A DNA stretch of 64,000 nucleotides. It comes from Stappia albiluteola (GTDB lineage Bacteria; Pseudomonadota; Alphaproteobacteria; Rhizobiales; Stappiaceae). The position numbers were made by a program, and so were the translations under genes. The notes under the pieces are model-generated. The model worked only from the letters and a program-made list of their open reading frames with translations. It was not told the DNA's origin and did not search any database. How positions within the stretch are numbered: the first letter of the stretch is position 1; each line of letters starts with the position of its first letter. The DNA lies in the NCBI RefSeq assembly GCF_014050225.1, contig NZ_JACFXV010000067.1:69328-133327 (forward strand). Direction: 5' to 3'. Shown here piece after piece: positions 8,257-18,322 of the stretch.

Positions 8257-9708
8257 ATGGACAGGTTCCCGGCGGACAAACCGACGCTGCGGCTGACGAA
8301 CACGCTCAGCAGGCAGAAAGAAGACTTCGTGCCCGAAGATCCGGCCAACGTGCGCATGTATGTCTGCGGTCCGACCGTCTACGACTATGCCCATATCGGC
8401 AATGCGCGGCCCGTCGTCGTTTTCGACGTGCTCTATCGGCTGCTGCGGCACCTCTATGGTGCCGAACACGTCAAATACGTTCGCAACATCACCGACGTGG
8501 ACGACAAGATCAACGCGCGGGCCGCAGCCGAAGGCATCTCCATCCGCGAGCTGACGGAAAAGACGGCGGCGCAGTTCCACGCCGACATGCGCGCGCTGGG
8601 CGCGCTCGATCCGGATATCGAGCCGCGCGCCACCGAGCATATCGGCGAGATGAAGGAATTGATCGAGACGCTGGTGGAAAAGGGCCACGCTTATGTGGCC
8701 GAGGACCACGTGCTCTTCGATGTCGGTTCGATGGAGGATTACGGCAAGCTCTCCGGCCGGTCGCTGGAGGACATGCAGGCCGGTGCTCGCGTCGAGGTGG
8801 CTCCCTACAAGAAGGGGCCGATGGATTTCGTGCTCTGGAAGCCTTCGGCCGGAAACGAGCCGGGCTGGCCGAGTCCCTGCAGCATCGAAAGGTCAGGACG
8901 CCCCGGCTGGCATATCGAATGCTCGGCGATGGCCGGCAAGCATCTGGGCAAGACCTTCGACATCCATGGCGGTGGCGTCGACCTCGTTTTCCCGCACCAT
9001 GAGAACGAAGTAGCGCAATCGCGTTGCAGCCACGATGCGCCCTTAATGGCACATTACTGGCTGCATAACGGTTTCCTGCAGGTCGAAGGTGAGAAGATGT
9101 CGAAGTCGCTCGGCAACTTCGTCACCGTGCACGAATTGCTGGAGACGCAGAAGATCGGAGGACGAGCCTGGGACGGACGGACGATCCGTCTTGTGCTGCT
9201 GATGACCCAGTATCGGCAACCGCTCGATTTCACCGAGAAATCGCTTCAGGAAGCCGACCGGCTGCTCGACCGCTGGGCGGAACTGATTGCGGCGAACGAA
9301 TCCGAATGCGGTCCGGCGAACGATCTGCCGGTCGAGGTGGTGGAAGCGCTGTGCGACGATCTCAATACGCCGCGCGCGATCGCCGCATTGCACGGCTTTG
9401 CCCGCGAAGGTCGACAAGGAGACGCGCTCGCCGTTCGCAGGCTTGCGGCGAGCCTTGCCTTCCTTGGCTTCGAGACTGAAGCGATGCTGACCCGTGCCGC
9501 GAAGGGCGAAGAAGCAAAGCAGGCAGACCCGGAACTTGCTATCCGGGTCGAGGGCAGGATCGCCGACCGCCTCGCCGCGCGCGCGGCCAGGAACTGGGCG
9601 GAAGCCGATCGCATTCGTGATGAGCTTGCAGGCGAAGGAATTGTCCTAAAGGATTACAAGGACGGAGATACCGGTGAGATCCGGACGTCCTGGGAGGTCA
9701 AGCGGTGA
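8257..9708 (+). CDS. cysS: Cysteine--tRNA ligase
   Basis: Class I synthetase that charges tRNA-Cys, 483 residues from the chosen start. Diagnostic motifs: zinc-site cysteine in [16 protein letters not shown] (Cys37, HIGH motif at about residue 46), [25 protein letters not shown], and the KMSKS loop EKMSKSLGN at about residue 280. The frame is open back to 8158, but that part is intergenic repeat. The start at 8257 has GGAGAG 10 bp upstream. It is the first gene of a tight unit with the GFA-domain gene and cimA, each joined by a 4-bp overlap. Confidence 0.96.
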   Translation: MDRFPADKPTLRLTNTLSRQKEDFVPEDPANVRMYVCGPTVYDYAHIGNARPVVVFDVLYRLLRHLYGAEHVKYVRNITDVDDKINARAAAEGISIRELTEKTAAQFHADMRALGALDPDIEPRATEHIGEMKELIETLVEKGHAYVAEDHVLFDVGSMEDYGKLSGRSLEDMQAGARVEVAPYKKGPMDFVLWKPSAGNEPGWPSPCSIERSGRPGWHIECSAMAGKHLGKTFDIHGGGVDLVFPHHENEVAQSRCSHDAPLMAHYWLHNGFLQVEGEKMSKSLGNFVTVHELLETQKIGGRAWDGRTIRLVLLMTQYRQPLDFTEKSLQEADRLLDRWAELIAANESECGPANDLPVEVVEALCDDLNTPRAIAALHGFAREGRQGDALAVRRLAASLAFLGFETEAMLTRAAKGEEAKQADPELAIRVEGRIADRLAARAARNWAEADRIRDELAGEGIVLKDYKDGDTGEIRTSWEVKR

Positions 9709-10199
9709 GCGAGAGCGACGACATCCATACCGGCGGCTGCCAGTGCGGCGCGATCCGGTTTCGCGTCGAAGGACAACTCGGCACGGCTTCCATCTGCCAT
9801 TGCCGCATGTGCCAGAAGGCGTTCGGCAACTACTTCGCTCCGCTCGTCTCCGTGCCCGCTGGCGGCTTCACCTGGACGCGGGGCATGCCGCGCCGCTTCC
9901 AGAGTTCCAATCACGTCGCGCGGGGCTTCTGCGCCGATTGCGGCACGCCACTGACCTACGAGGCGCCGAACGACGACGTGGCGATCGCGATCGGGGCCTT
10001 CGATCATCCGGAGGAGATCGCACCGGTGATCCAGTTCGGCACCGAAGGGCGGATGCCGTACTTCCAGGCACTTGCCGCCCTGCCTGAGCGACGCACCGAG
10101 GAGGACGTGGCGAGCGCGGAATTCCTGCTGTCGATCCGCTCCTATCAGCATCCCGACCACGATACGCCGGCCTGGCCCGCCAAGGACTCCGCGAAATGA
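9705..10199 (+). CDS. GFA-domain protein (glutathione-dependent formaldehyde-activating-like)
   Basis: A 164-residue protein of the Gfa/CENP-V fold with three zinc-binding cysteine groups: [10 protein letters not shown] near the N-terminus, CHCRMCQ at about residues 32-37 and CADCGTPL at about residues 76-83. Members of the family bind glutathione or zinc, but most, including this one, have no demonstrated reaction. The start is a GTG that overlaps the cysS stop (GTGA), and the stop overlaps the cimA start (ATGA). Translation is therefore probably coupled in the order cysS-GFA-cimA. Confidence 0.88.
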   Translation: MSESDDIHTGGCQCGAIRFRVEGQLGTASICHCRMCQKAFGNYFAPLVSVPAGGFTWTRGMPRRFQSSNHVARGFCADCGTPLTYEAPNDDVAIAIGAFDHPEEIAPVIQFGTEGRMPYFQALAALPERRTEEDVASAEFLLSIRSYQHPDHDTPAWPAKDSAK

Positions 10200-11788
10200 C
10201 CCGTGAACGCCTCTATCTCTTCGACACCACCCTGCGCGATGGGCAGCAGACGAACGGTATCGACTTCTCGGTGGACGAGAAGATCGCCATCGTGGAACTG
10301 CTGGAACGGCTGGGTGTCGACTATGTCGAGGGCGGCTATCCGGGCGCCAATCCCACCGACACGGCCTTTTTCTCCGAAAAGCGCACGAAGAGCGCCGTCT
10401 TCACCGCGTTCGGCATGACCAAGCGTGCGGGGCGCTCGGTCTCCAACGATCCGGGTGTGCAGGCGCTGCTCGACGCGCGTTCCGATGCGATCTGCTTCGT
10501 CGCCAAGGCCTGGGACTATCACGTCCGCGTGGCGCTGGAGACGACGAACGAGGAAAACCTCGTCTCGATCAGCGAAAGCGTCGAGGCGGCAACCGCGGCC
10601 GGGCGCGAGGCGCTCGTCGATTGCGAGCACTTCTTCGACGGCTACAAGGCCAACCGGGACTATGCGCTGGCCTGCGCCAAGGCCGCCTACGACGCCGGCG
10701 CGCGCTGGGTGGTGTTGTGCGACACCAATGGCGGCACGCTGCCGAACGAGGTGCGCGAGATCGTCGCCGACGTGGCGCGCGTGGTGCCGGGCGACCATCT
10801 CGGCATCCATGCCCATGACGACACGGGGCAGGCGGTGGCCAATTCGCTGGCGGCGGTGGAGGCGGGCTGCCGCCACATCCAGGGCACGCTGAACGGCATC
10901 GGCGAGCGCTGCGGCAACGCCAACCTGACGACGCTGATCCCCACGCTGCTGCTGAAGCCAGCCTATGCGGAACGCTTCGAGACCGGCGTCGGCGAGGCCG
11001 CGCTCAAGGACGTCACCGCGATCTCCCGCGCCTTCGACGAGATCGTCAACCGGACGCCGGATATTCACGCGCCTTACGTCGGTGCGAGCGCCTTCGCCAC
11101 CAAGGCCGGAATCCATGCCTCGGCGCTGCTGAAGGATCCGCAGACCTATGAACACGTTGCGCCGGAAACGGTGGGCAACCGCCGCCGGGTGCTGGTATCC
11201 GACCAGGCAGGAAAGTCGAACCTGATCGGCGAGCTGAAGCGGCTCGGCATCGAGGTCGACCGCAAGGATCCGCGGCTCGATACCCTGCTTGCCGATGTCA
11301 AGGAGCGCGAGGCGCTGGGGTACGCCTATGAGGCGGCCGATGCTTCGTTCGAACTGCTCGCGCGGCGCCGGCTTGGCGAGGTCGCCGGCTATTTCGACGT
11401 GAAATCCTTCCGCGTCATGGTGGAGCGGCGCTTCAACGCCATCGGCGAACTCGTGACGGTTTCCGAAGCGGTGGTGAAGGTCGATATCGACGGCGAGACG
11501 CGCATGTCGGTCGCCGAGGGCAACGGCCCGGTCAACGCCCTCGACATCGCCCTGCGCAAGGACCTTGGCAAGTATCAGTCCATCATCGACGAGATGGAGT
11601 TGATCGACTATAAGGTGCGCATCCTGAACGGAGGCACCGATGCGGTGACGCGGGTTCTGATCGAAAGCCAGAACAAGCGCACGCACAAGCGCTGGTTCAC
11701 GATCGGCGTGTCGGGAAACATCGTCGATGCCTCATTCCAGGCGCTGATCGATTCCGTTACCTATACCCTGCTGAAAGCCGGCATCTGA
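10196..11788 (+). CDS. cimA: Citramalate synthase
   Basis: A 530-residue member of the isopropylmalate synthase family, predicted to condense acetyl-CoA and pyruvate to (R)-citramalate, a threonine-independent route to 2-oxobutyrate and isoleucine. The N-terminal TIM barrel starts YLFDTTLRDGQQTNGIDF and contains the metal-binding HAHDDTG at about residues 204-210 and GTLNGIGERCGNAN. The C-terminal ~150 residues (from about 380) form the LeuA-type regulatory domain. The length and the DTTLRDGQQ variant fit the long CimA family (TIGR00977) better than LeuA. It is translationally coupled to the preceding GFA gene. Confidence 0.9.
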   Translation: MTRERLYLFDTTLRDGQQTNGIDFSVDEKIAIVELLERLGVDYVEGGYPGANPTDTAFFSEKRTKSAVFTAFGMTKRAGRSVSNDPGVQALLDARSDAICFVAKAWDYHVRVALETTNEENLVSISESVEAATAAGREALVDCEHFFDGYKANRDYALACAKAAYDAGARWVVLCDTNGGTLPNEVREIVADVARVVPGDHLGIHAHDDTGQAVANSLAAVEAGCRHIQGTLNGIGERCGNANLTTLIPTLLLKPAYAERFETGVGEAALKDVTAISRAFDEIVNRTPDIHAPYVGASAFATKAGIHASALLKDPQTYEHVAPETVGNRRRVLVSDQAGKSNLIGELKRLGIEVDRKDPRLDTLLADVKEREALGYAYEAADASFELLARRRLGEVAGYFDVKSFRVMVERRFNAIGELVTVSEAVVKVDIDGETRMSVAEGNGPVNALDIALRKDLGKYQSIIDEMELIDYKVRILNGGTDAVTRVLIESQNKRTHKRWFTIGVSGNIVDASFQALIDSVTYTLLKAGI

Positions 11789-11845
11789 CAGGACGCCCGC
11801 ACGGCTTGTTGATCGCGGCGCATTTTGCCGCGCGAAGGAGTTCGC

Positions 11846-12787
11846 ATGGCAGATAGTGCCGCGCCAGATGCCGCCCCTGATGTCGCATCGACCGCGCAGG
11901 CGGAATTCCGCCTTGGGCTGACGGCGGGGATTTCAGCCTATCTGCTGTGGGGTTTTCTGCCGCTCTACTACACGCTGACCGATGGCGTGCCGGCCTACAT
12001 GGTCGTCGCGCACCGCATCATCTGGTCGGTGCTGTCGGTCGGCTTGTTCCTGGTGATCGTGCGTCGCATGGGCGAGGTCAAGGCGATTCTGAAAAGCCGC
12101 AAGCCCTTGACGCTGCTTTTTCTTTCGGCGGCGTTGATCTCGGTGAACTGGCTCGTCTTCATCTGGGCGATCGAGGTCGGACGGGTGCTGGAGGTCAGCT
12201 TTGGCTATTTCATCAACCCGCTGGTGAACATCGTCATCGGCCTCGTGCTTCTCGGCGAAAAGCTGACCAGGGCACAGACCATTGCGGCCGGGTTGACGGT
12301 CGTCGCCATTGCCTCGCAGGGGATATTGCTCGGCAGCCTGCCCTGGGTGTCGCTGGTGCTGGCCTTTTCCTTCGCAGCCTATGGCTATGTCCGCAAGATG
12401 ACGCCGGTGGGCGCGACGCCCGGCCTGTTCATCGAAACCTTGCTGATGACGCCGTTTTCGCTTGGCTTCATGATCTGGCTTGCTTCCCATGGCGGGACGG
12501 TGCTGCCGACCGGAGATCCGGGCCTGCTTGTCGCGCTTCTGGGCACAGGCATCGTGACGGCGCTGCCGCTGATCCTGTTTGCCACCAGTGCCAGGCGTCT
12601 GCCGCTGAGCCTCGTCGGCTTCCTGCAGTATATCGCACCGTCGATCCAGTTCCTGCTGGCGATCAGCTACTGGGGCGAACCGCTGTCGACGGTGAAACTC
12701 GCCAGCTTCGTGCTGATCTGGATCTCGCTGGCGATCGTGTCCGTCGATGCCATCCGCAGGCGGGAGCGGCGACCGGCCCGGGCCTGA
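11846..12787 (+). CDS. rarD: RarD/EamA-family permease
   Basis: A 313-residue inner-membrane protein with ten predicted helices in two EamA halves. Diagnostic of RarD are GISAYLLWGFLPLYYTL, VVAHRIIWS, LISVNWLVFIWAI, YFINPLVNI and the C-terminal QYIAPSIQFLLAI. RarD proteins are associated with chloramphenicol sensitivity or generic metabolite export; the physiological substrate is unknown. The ATG at 11846 follows GAAGGAG and is preferred to an in-frame TTG at 11825. It follows cimA by about 57 bp and is convergent with the LOG gene. Confidence 0.9.
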   Translation: MADSAAPDAAPDVASTAQAEFRLGLTAGISAYLLWGFLPLYYTLTDGVPAYMVVAHRIIWSVLSVGLFLVIVRRMGEVKAILKSRKPLTLLFLSAALISVNWLVFIWAIEVGRVLEVSFGYFINPLVNIVIGLVLLGEKLTRAQTIAAGLTVVAIASQGILLGSLPWVSLVLAFSFAAYGYVRKMTPVGATPGLFIETLLMTPFSLGFMIWLASHGGTVLPTGDPGLLVALLGTGIVTALPLILFATSARRLPLSLVGFLQYIAPSIQFLLAISYWGEPLSTVKLASFVLIWISLAIVSVDAIRRRERRPARA

Positions 12788-12799
12788 TACCCAAAATGC

Positions 12800-13411
12800 C
12801 TAAAGCTTCTCGACGTCGGTGACGCCGGCGCCCTCGTCGCGACCGGCCAGGGCGGCCTCGCGGCAGGCGCGCTGCAGTGCGGGCACGACTTCCGCGATCC
12901 GATCGCACATGTGATAGTCGACCTCGAAACCCGGACGGATGAACGCCTCGTCCTGCATATGCTGCAGGAGGCGCTCCAGCGGGTTCCAGAAATCGCCGAT
13001 ATTGGCGAGAATCACCGGGCGTCGGTGGCGGCCGAGTTGGCCCCAGGTCATCATCTCGACGACCTCCTCCAGCGTGCCGATGCCGCCGGGCAATGCCACG
13101 AAGGCGTCAGCCCGCTCGAACATGATCCGCTTGCGCTCGTGCATGTCTTCCGTGACGACCAGCTCGGTTACTCGTTCCATCATCACCTCGCGCTCCTTCA
13201 GGAAACGCGGGATGACACCGGTGACATGGCCGCCACTCTGAAGCGCGGCGCCAGCGACCGCACCCATCAGCCCGATGGAGCCGCCGCCATAGACGAGCTT
13301 GAGCCCGGCACGGGCTATTTCCCGGCCAAGTTCGACGGCGGCCGTTTCATAGGCCGGGTTCTTGCCCGTGCCGGAGCCGCAATAAACGCAGACTGTCTTC
13401 AGATCGGTCAT
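12800..13411 (-). CDS. LOG family protein (nucleoside 5'-monophosphate phosphoribohydrolase)
   Basis: A 203-residue Rossmann-fold protein of the LOG (LONELY GUY) family. It begins VCVYCGSGTGKNP and has the glycine-rich block YGGGSIGLMGAVA, the catalytic MHERKRIMFERADAFVALPGG region and the PGGIGTLEE motif. Family members cleave the N-glycosidic bond of AMP or cytokinin monophosphates. In plant-associated bacteria this can release free cytokinin, but many bacterial copies are simply AMP-processing enzymes. The conserved N-terminus fixes the start at 13411 rather than at upstream in-frame codons. Confidence 0.9.
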   Translation of the reverse strand: MTDLKTVCVYCGSGTGKNPAYETAAVELGREIARAGLKLVYGGGSIGLMGAVAGAALQSGGHVTGVIPRFLKEREVMMERVTELVVTEDMHERKRIMFERADAFVALPGGIGTLEEVVEMMTWGQLGRHRRPVILANIGDFWNPLERLLQHMQDEAFIRPGFEVDYHMCDRIAEVVPALQRACREAALAGRDEGAGVTDVEKL

Positions 13412-13645
13412 GGCAAAGATGTGGCATTGTGGCTTGCGCCCGGTCAAGCATCGATGCGCCTTATCCATGATTACGGGTTTGCTTGCCGCAATGCGCATTC
13501 CGGTATAACCATGCGCGGACAAAACAAGACCGCCGCCTGAGGGATTCCGTGATATTCACGGGCGGACGGTCGGGGCAGGCGGGTGGTCCGGCAACAGGCT
13601 TTGAGCGCAACGCCGCGAAGCGCCGGACGAAGGAGTTGGGCTGGA

Positions 13646-15076
13646 ATGACGAAGAAGGGTTTGGGAAGGCTGGTCGGCGCCGCTGCGGTGGTTGGTCTGA
13701 TCGTGCTGGCGTTAGCCTTCTACGAGCGCTCGCAAGAAGCGAAAGCGCCAGGTGATGCCGCTCCGTCGACAGCGCAGGTCGAACCGAAGTCCGGGCCTGA
13801 TCAACAGCCTGCGCCCGAGGTGAACCAGCCGGAGCAGTCCGCCCCTTCCCAGACGACCGTGGCGGAGAAGTCCACGGATACGAACACGGCTGCTGACCGC
13901 ATCCAGCCAACCTTCGATATCTTCCGCGTGGAGCCGACGGGCGACGCCGTCGTTGCCGGTCGCTCGGAAGCCGGCGCAATCATCGCTCTGCTTGCCAATG
14001 GCGAAGTGGTCGGAAAGGGCATCGCGAACGAATCGGGCGAATTCGCCATCGTGCTGGAAAAGCCGCTGGCGCCCGGTACCCACGACGTGACGATCGAAGC
14101 CAAGGTCGGTGACGCCGAACCCGTCATCTCCAATGAAAGCATAGCGGTTTCGGTGCCGGAAAGCGGGCAGGGCGAGGTTCTCGTCGTGCTGAACAAGCCG
14201 GGCGAGGCGACTGAAGTGCTGCAGAAGCCGGAGGAAGTCGCCACCGCGGCGCCTGCCGAGCCGAAGCCCGAGGAAACCGTGGTTGCCGCGGCGGAGCCGC
14301 AGAGGCCGTCCGAACCTGAAGCCCCGACCCCGGCGCCGGCGACCTCGCAACCCGCTCCTCAGCCGGTCGCGGAAACCCCCGCCGCCGATCCATCCGCGCC
14401 GGTGGCGGCAGAGCCGGTTGAACCCGTGAAGACGGAAGAGCAGAAGGTTGCCTCGGCTCCAGCCACGGCAGAACCCGCTCCTGCTCAAGCGCCGGAGACG
14501 ACGGCGACTGACACCACACCTGCCGGGGAGGCGGCCGATGCGGCCTCCATCACGGTGGATGCGGTGGAGACGGAAAAGGACAAGGTCTTCGTTGCCGGTG
14601 CAAGCGAAGCCAACAAGGAAGTGCGCGTCTATGTCGACAACGAACTGATCGGCAAGACGAAGAGCGACGACAAGGGGCGCTGGCTGCTGGAAACGAACAA
14701 GGCCATCGAGCCGGGCAGCGTGAATGTGCGCGCCGACCAGGTCGAGGGTGAAGAAGGCAAGGTAGCCGGCCGGGCCGAAGTGACCTTCGAGAAGGTGGCG
14801 GAAGCCGTTCAGCTTCGCCCCGTTTCGGTGACGGCCACCGGCTCCGGCACGCAGGGTGCGACTGCGGAAGCCGAGGACGCAGCCATTCCGAACGTCATCA
14901 TCCGCCGCGGCGACAATCTGTGGACGATTTCCCGCCGTCTCTACGGTCACGGCATCCGCTATACGACGATCTACCAGGCGAACCAGGGCCAGATCCGCAA
15001 TCCCGACCTGATCTATCCGGGCCAGGTCTTCGTGCTGCCGATCCGCGACGAGAACTGGGAGAAAACCGCCAACTAG
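13646..15076 (+). CDS. LysM-domain membrane-anchored protein with low-complexity linker
   Basis: A 476-residue envelope protein. One N-terminal membrane helix (VGAAAVVGLIVLALAF) anchors it in the inner membrane. Two Ig-like or carboxypeptidase-regulatory-like repeats follow (about residues 85-185 and 305-385, both with a VVAG/VFVAG...NGE/DNE-type core), separated by a ~110-residue Pro/Ala/Glu-rich linker. It ends with one LysM domain (about residues 415-465: IIRRGDNLWTISRRLYG...NPDLIYPGQVF) that should bind peptidoglycan. The layout suggests a spacer from membrane to cell wall. The family is common in Rhizobiales without assigned function. AAGGAG precedes the ATG. Confidence 0.85.
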   Translation: MTKKGLGRLVGAAAVVGLIVLALAFYERSQEAKAPGDAAPSTAQVEPKSGPDQQPAPEVNQPEQSAPSQTTVAEKSTDTNTAADRIQPTFDIFRVEPTGDAVVAGRSEAGAIIALLANGEVVGKGIANESGEFAIVLEKPLAPGTHDVTIEAKVGDAEPVISNESIAVSVPESGQGEVLVVLNKPGEATEVLQKPEEVATAAPAEPKPEETVVAAAEPQRPSEPEAPTPAPATSQPAPQPVAETPAADPSAPVAAEPVEPVKTEEQKVASAPATAEPAPAQAPETTATDTTPAGEAADAASITVDAVETEKDKVFVAGASEANKEVRVYVDNELIGKTKSDDKGRWLLETNKAIEPGSVNVRADQVEGEEGKVAGRAEVTFEKVAEAVQLRPVSVTATGSGTQGATAEAEDAAIPNVIIRRGDNLWTISRRLYGHGIRYTTIYQANQGQIRNPDLIYPGQVFVLPIRDENWEKTAN

Positions 15077-15178
15077 AACGGCTTCTGGAGCGGCGCAGTT
15101 TCAAAAGCGAAGAATCTTACGCTGCGAAAATTCCAGGCCGGCCTTGCGGTGCGGAAATCCATCGGTTAATTACGATGA

Positions 15179-15568
15179 ATGCCCCGACAAACTCCGCCAG
15201 GCGTCGACGACGCAGCTTGCGAGCATCATTGCGACCTGGCCTCCCTGTTCAAGGCGCTCGGCCATCCGGTACGTCTGGAAATCCTGCGCGCGCTCGCTGC
15301 CGGGGACGACGCTTGCTGCGGCAAGATCGTCAATTCGCTCCCGCTGGCCCAATCGACGGTTTCGCAGCACCTGGCGGTACTGAAATCCGCCGGTCTCGTC
15401 CGCTGTGAAGTGGTGGGCCGCTGCTGCCACTACTCGATCGACCGAAAGGCGATTGCGGCATTCGGGGCAAGCGTCGCCGGTTTCCTGGATAAGCTTCGGC
15501 CCTCCCCAACCAGCGTGTCGGAACTCCTGCCGGTCCACGATAACAGCATTCTCAAGGACGTTTCATGA
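15179..15568 (+). CDS. ArsR-family regulator, cysteine-rich
   Basis: A 129-residue ArsR/SmtB winged-helix repressor: LFKALGHPVRLEILRAL, then the recognition region LPLAQSTVSQHLAVLKSAGLV. Cysteines lie at the N-terminus (ACEHHCDL), in the helix before the recognition helix (DDACCGKIV, where metal-sensing ArsR proteins place ligands) and in the wing (VRCEVVGRCCHYS). A thiol- or metal-responsive function is therefore likely. Its stop overlaps the start of the Atm1-type exporter by ATGA, so it probably controls its own operon. Confidence 0.88.
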   Translation: MPRQTPPGVDDAACEHHCDLASLFKALGHPVRLEILRALAAGDDACCGKIVNSLPLAQSTVSQHLAVLKSAGLVRCEVVGRCCHYSIDRKAIAAFGASVAGFLDKLRPSPTSVSELLPVHDNSILKDVS

Positions 15569-17484
15569 CCAGCCGCCGCTCGGGCATCCCGGCTCCGCTT
15601 TCGCCGACGGTATCGGCGGAAGAGGGCGACACGCTGAGGACGCTGCAAAATCTCTGGCCCTATATCTGGCCGTCCGACCGCCCCGACCTGAAGGGCAGGG
15701 TGCTGCTTGCAATCGCCGCCCTGGTCGTCGCCAAGGTCGTCACGGTCTTCTCGCCCTATTTCTTCAAGTGGGCGACCGACGCGCTGAGCGGCGGGCCGGA
15801 CGCGATCGTCCCGGCATTTCTGGCCGCACCCGTCATGCTGGTCGTCGCCTATAATGCCGCGCGGGTGACATTCGTCGGCCTGAACCAGCTCCGTGACGCG
15901 CTGTTTGCGCGCGTCGGCCAGCATGCGGTGCGCCAGCTCGCATTGATCACGTTCCAGCATCTGCATGCATTGTCGTTGCGCTTTCACCTGATGCGGCGCA
16001 CGGGCGGTCTTTCGCGGGTGATCGAGCGCGGCGTGAAGGGTATTGAGAATATCGTCCGCTTCACGATCCTCAACGGCGTCCCGACGATCTTTGAGTTCGC
16101 CATCATGGCGGGCGTGATCTGGTATCAGTTCGGATTCGGCTACGTCGTCGTCGTGGCCGTGATGATCGTCGCCTATGTCTGGTTCACGGTGAAGACGTCG
16201 AACTGGCGCATCGGCATCCGCCGCGAGATGAACGAAAGCGACACGGAAGCCAATTCCAAGGCGGTGGACAGCCTGCTCAATTTCGAGACGGTCAAGTATT
16301 TCGGCAACGAGCGCTTGGAAGTAAGCAGGTTCGACAAGTCGATGGCCGGTTACGAGCGGGCGGCGACGAAGACCTGGACCTCGCTGGCCTGGCTGAATTT
16401 CGGCCAGTCCTTCATCCTCGGCATCGGCACCGCCATCTGCATGATCCTTTCGGCCCGCGCGGTGATCGCCGGCACGCAGACCATCGGCGATTTCGTGATG
16501 ATCAATGCGCTGCTGATCCAGCTCGCGATCCCGCTGAATTTCATCGGTTTCCTGTATCGCGAGATTCGCCAGGGCCTCGCCGACATCGAGGCGATGTTCA
16601 CGCTTCTTGCCGTGCCGGCCGAAATTACCGACAAGCCCGGCGCGCCGGATCTGGCTGTGAAGACGGGCGTCATCCGTTTCGAGGACGTTGCCTTCCACTA
16701 CGACCATGATCGACCGATCCTGCGGGGCATCAGCTTCGAGGTGCCGGCGGGCGCGACGGTTGCCATCGTCGGCCCGTCCGGGGCGGGCAAGTCCACCATC
16801 TCGCGCCTGCTTTTCCGCTTCTACGATGCGACCAGCGGCCGGGTGACGATCGACGGACAGGATCTGCGCGATGTCACGCAGGCAAGCGTGCGCGCGGCGA
16901 TCGGCATGGTGCCGCAGGACACGGTGCTGTTCAACGAGACGATCGCCTACAACATCCGTTACGGCCGCCCTGACGCGAGTGACGAGGAAGTGCGGGAAGC
17001 AGCCCGCATGGCTCAGATCGGCGATTTCATCGCGTCATTGCCGAAGGGCTTCGACACCGAAGTCGGCGAGCGGGGCCTGAAGCTCTCCGGCGGTGAAAAG
17101 CAGCGTGTCGCCATCGCGCGTACTATTTTGAAGGCGCCGCCGATCCTCATCCTCGACGAGGCGACGTCGGCGCTCGACACCCATACCGAGCGCGAGATCC
17201 AGTCGGCGCTCGATCAGGTGTCGCGGAACCGCACGACGCTGGTGATCGCGCACCGACTTTCCACGGTGGTCAATGCGCGCATCATCCTGGTGCTGGAAAA
17301 GGGCCGCATCGTCGAGCGCGGCACCCATGCCGAACTGCTGGCGATGGACGGCCTCTACGCCTCGATGTGGGCCCGTCAGCAGGAGGCGAGCGAGGCCGAA
17401 GAGAGGCTGCGCGCCGCGACCGCCGACGAGGAGGGCTATGTGATGCGTGGCCCGCGCGCCGGGGAGGTGGAGCCGGCACAGTAG
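15565..17484 (+). CDS. Atm1/HMT1-type ABC exporter
   Basis: A 639-residue half-transporter with a six-helix membrane domain followed by an ATPase. Walker A is GPSGAGKST at about residue 403, the signature LSGGEKQR at about 507 and Walker [13 protein letters not shown] at about 527. The block [13 protein letters not shown] is typical of the ABCB7/Atm1 family, which exports glutathione conjugates such as persulfides or metal-glutathione species across the inner membrane. Bacterial members have been linked to heavy-metal detoxification. Coupling to a cysteine-rich ArsR regulator supports a metal- or thiol-stress role. The C-terminal ~40 residues are acidic and variable. Confidence 0.9.
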   Translation: MTSRRSGIPAPLSPTVSAEEGDTLRTLQNLWPYIWPSDRPDLKGRVLLAIAALVVAKVVTVFSPYFFKWATDALSGGPDAIVPAFLAAPVMLVVAYNAARVTFVGLNQLRDALFARVGQHAVRQLALITFQHLHALSLRFHLMRRTGGLSRVIERGVKGIENIVRFTILNGVPTIFEFAIMAGVIWYQFGFGYVVVVAVMIVAYVWFTVKTSNWRIGIRREMNESDTEANSKAVDSLLNFETVKYFGNERLEVSRFDKSMAGYERAATKTWTSLAWLNFGQSFILGIGTAICMILSARAVIAGTQTIGDFVMINALLIQLAIPLNFIGFLYREIRQGLADIEAMFTLLAVPAEITDKPGAPDLAVKTGVIRFEDVAFHYDHDRPILRGISFEVPAGATVAIVGPSGAGKSTISRLLFRFYDATSGRVTIDGQDLRDVTQASVRAAIGMVPQDTVLFNETIAYNIRYGRPDASDEEVREAARMAQIGDFIASLPKGFDTEVGERGLKLSGGEKQRVAIARTILKAPPILILDEATSALDTHTEREIQSALDQVSRNRTTLVIAHRLSTVVNARIILVLEKGRIVERGTHAELLAMDGLYASMWARQQEASEAEERLRAATADEEGYVMRGPRAGEVEPAQ

Positions 17485-17599
17485 GACGCATCCGCGCAAT
17501 TTAGCCGAAAGGATTGATTTTGCGCGTGGCTCTGGTGCAAATGGGGCGCCTGCCGGACCATCAGGCAGGCCCTGTTGCACGAATGACCGAAAGGCTCCC

Positions 17600-18301
17600 A
17601 TGTCGCTTGCCGATACGATCTCGAAGACCCTCGTCCCGATCCATCGCGAGGGGTGGCCGTTCATCGCCATCGCCGGCGCGGCGACGCTCATCCTTGGCTG
17701 GTTCTTCGATCCGCTGTTCTGGATAGGCCTCTTCCTGACCGGTTGGGTCTGCTACTTCTTCCGCGATCCGGCGCGCGTGACGCCCGTGGTCGAGGGGCTC
17801 GTGATTTCGCCGGCCGACGGGACGGTTTCCCAGGTCGGCATGGCGCGCCCGCCCGTCGAGCTTGCCCTTGGCGACGAGCCGATGATGCGTGTCTGCGTCT
17901 TCATGAACGTGTTCAATTGCCATGTGAACCGTGCGCCGATCGGCGGCCGCGTGGTCCGCGTCGCCTACAAGGCCGGCAAGTTCCTCAATGCCGATCTCGA
18001 CAAGGCGAGCGAGGACAACGAACGCAACGGTCTTGTCATCGAAAACGGCGACGTGAAGATCGGCGTGGTGCAGATTGCCGGCCTCGTGGCGCGGCGTATC
18101 GTCTGTTTCGTGCGCGAGGGCGAGAATGTCGGCATGGGCGAGCGGTTCGGCCTGATCCGCTTCGGTTCGCGCCTCGACGTCTACCTGCCGGAAGGCATCG
18201 TGCCGCGAGTGGCCGTGGGCCAGACGATGATCGCCGGCGAAAGCATCATCGCCGATCTCAGGGGTGACCAGACGGCGGCGCCCGTGACCCGGGTCGGCTG
18301 A
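17600..18301 (+). CDS. psd: Phosphatidylserine decarboxylase, short form
   Basis: A 233-residue proenzyme that decarboxylates phosphatidylserine to phosphatidylethanolamine. It has an N-terminal membrane segment (about residues 20-55), then [22 protein letters not shown] and the C-terminal self-cleavage site RFGSR. Ser190 is expected to become the pyruvoyl group after cleavage at Gly189-Ser190. This is the short class of Psd found in rhizobia and other bacteria, rather than the ~300-residue enterobacterial type. pssA follows after 21 bp, so synthesis and decarboxylation of phosphatidylserine are encoded together. The start at 17600 is fixed by [14 protein letters not shown]. Confidence 0.94.
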   Translation: MSLADTISKTLVPIHREGWPFIAIAGAATLILGWFFDPLFWIGLFLTGWVCYFFRDPARVTPVVEGLVISPADGTVSQVGMARPPVELALGDEPMMRVCVFMNVFNCHVNRAPIGGRVVRVAYKAGKFLNADLDKASEDNERNGLVIENGDVKIGVVQIAGLVARRIVCFVREGENVGMGERFGLIRFGSRLDVYLPEGIVPRVAVGQTMIAGESIIADLRGDQTAAPVTRVG

Positions 18302-18322
18302 AGAACCGAAAGGTAGAAGACC

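Noticed and set aside
10145-11686. Long minus-strand open frame opposite cimA
   Set aside because: The plus-strand protein is an unambiguous citramalate synthase with overlapping neighbours; the minus frame is compositionally a shadow.
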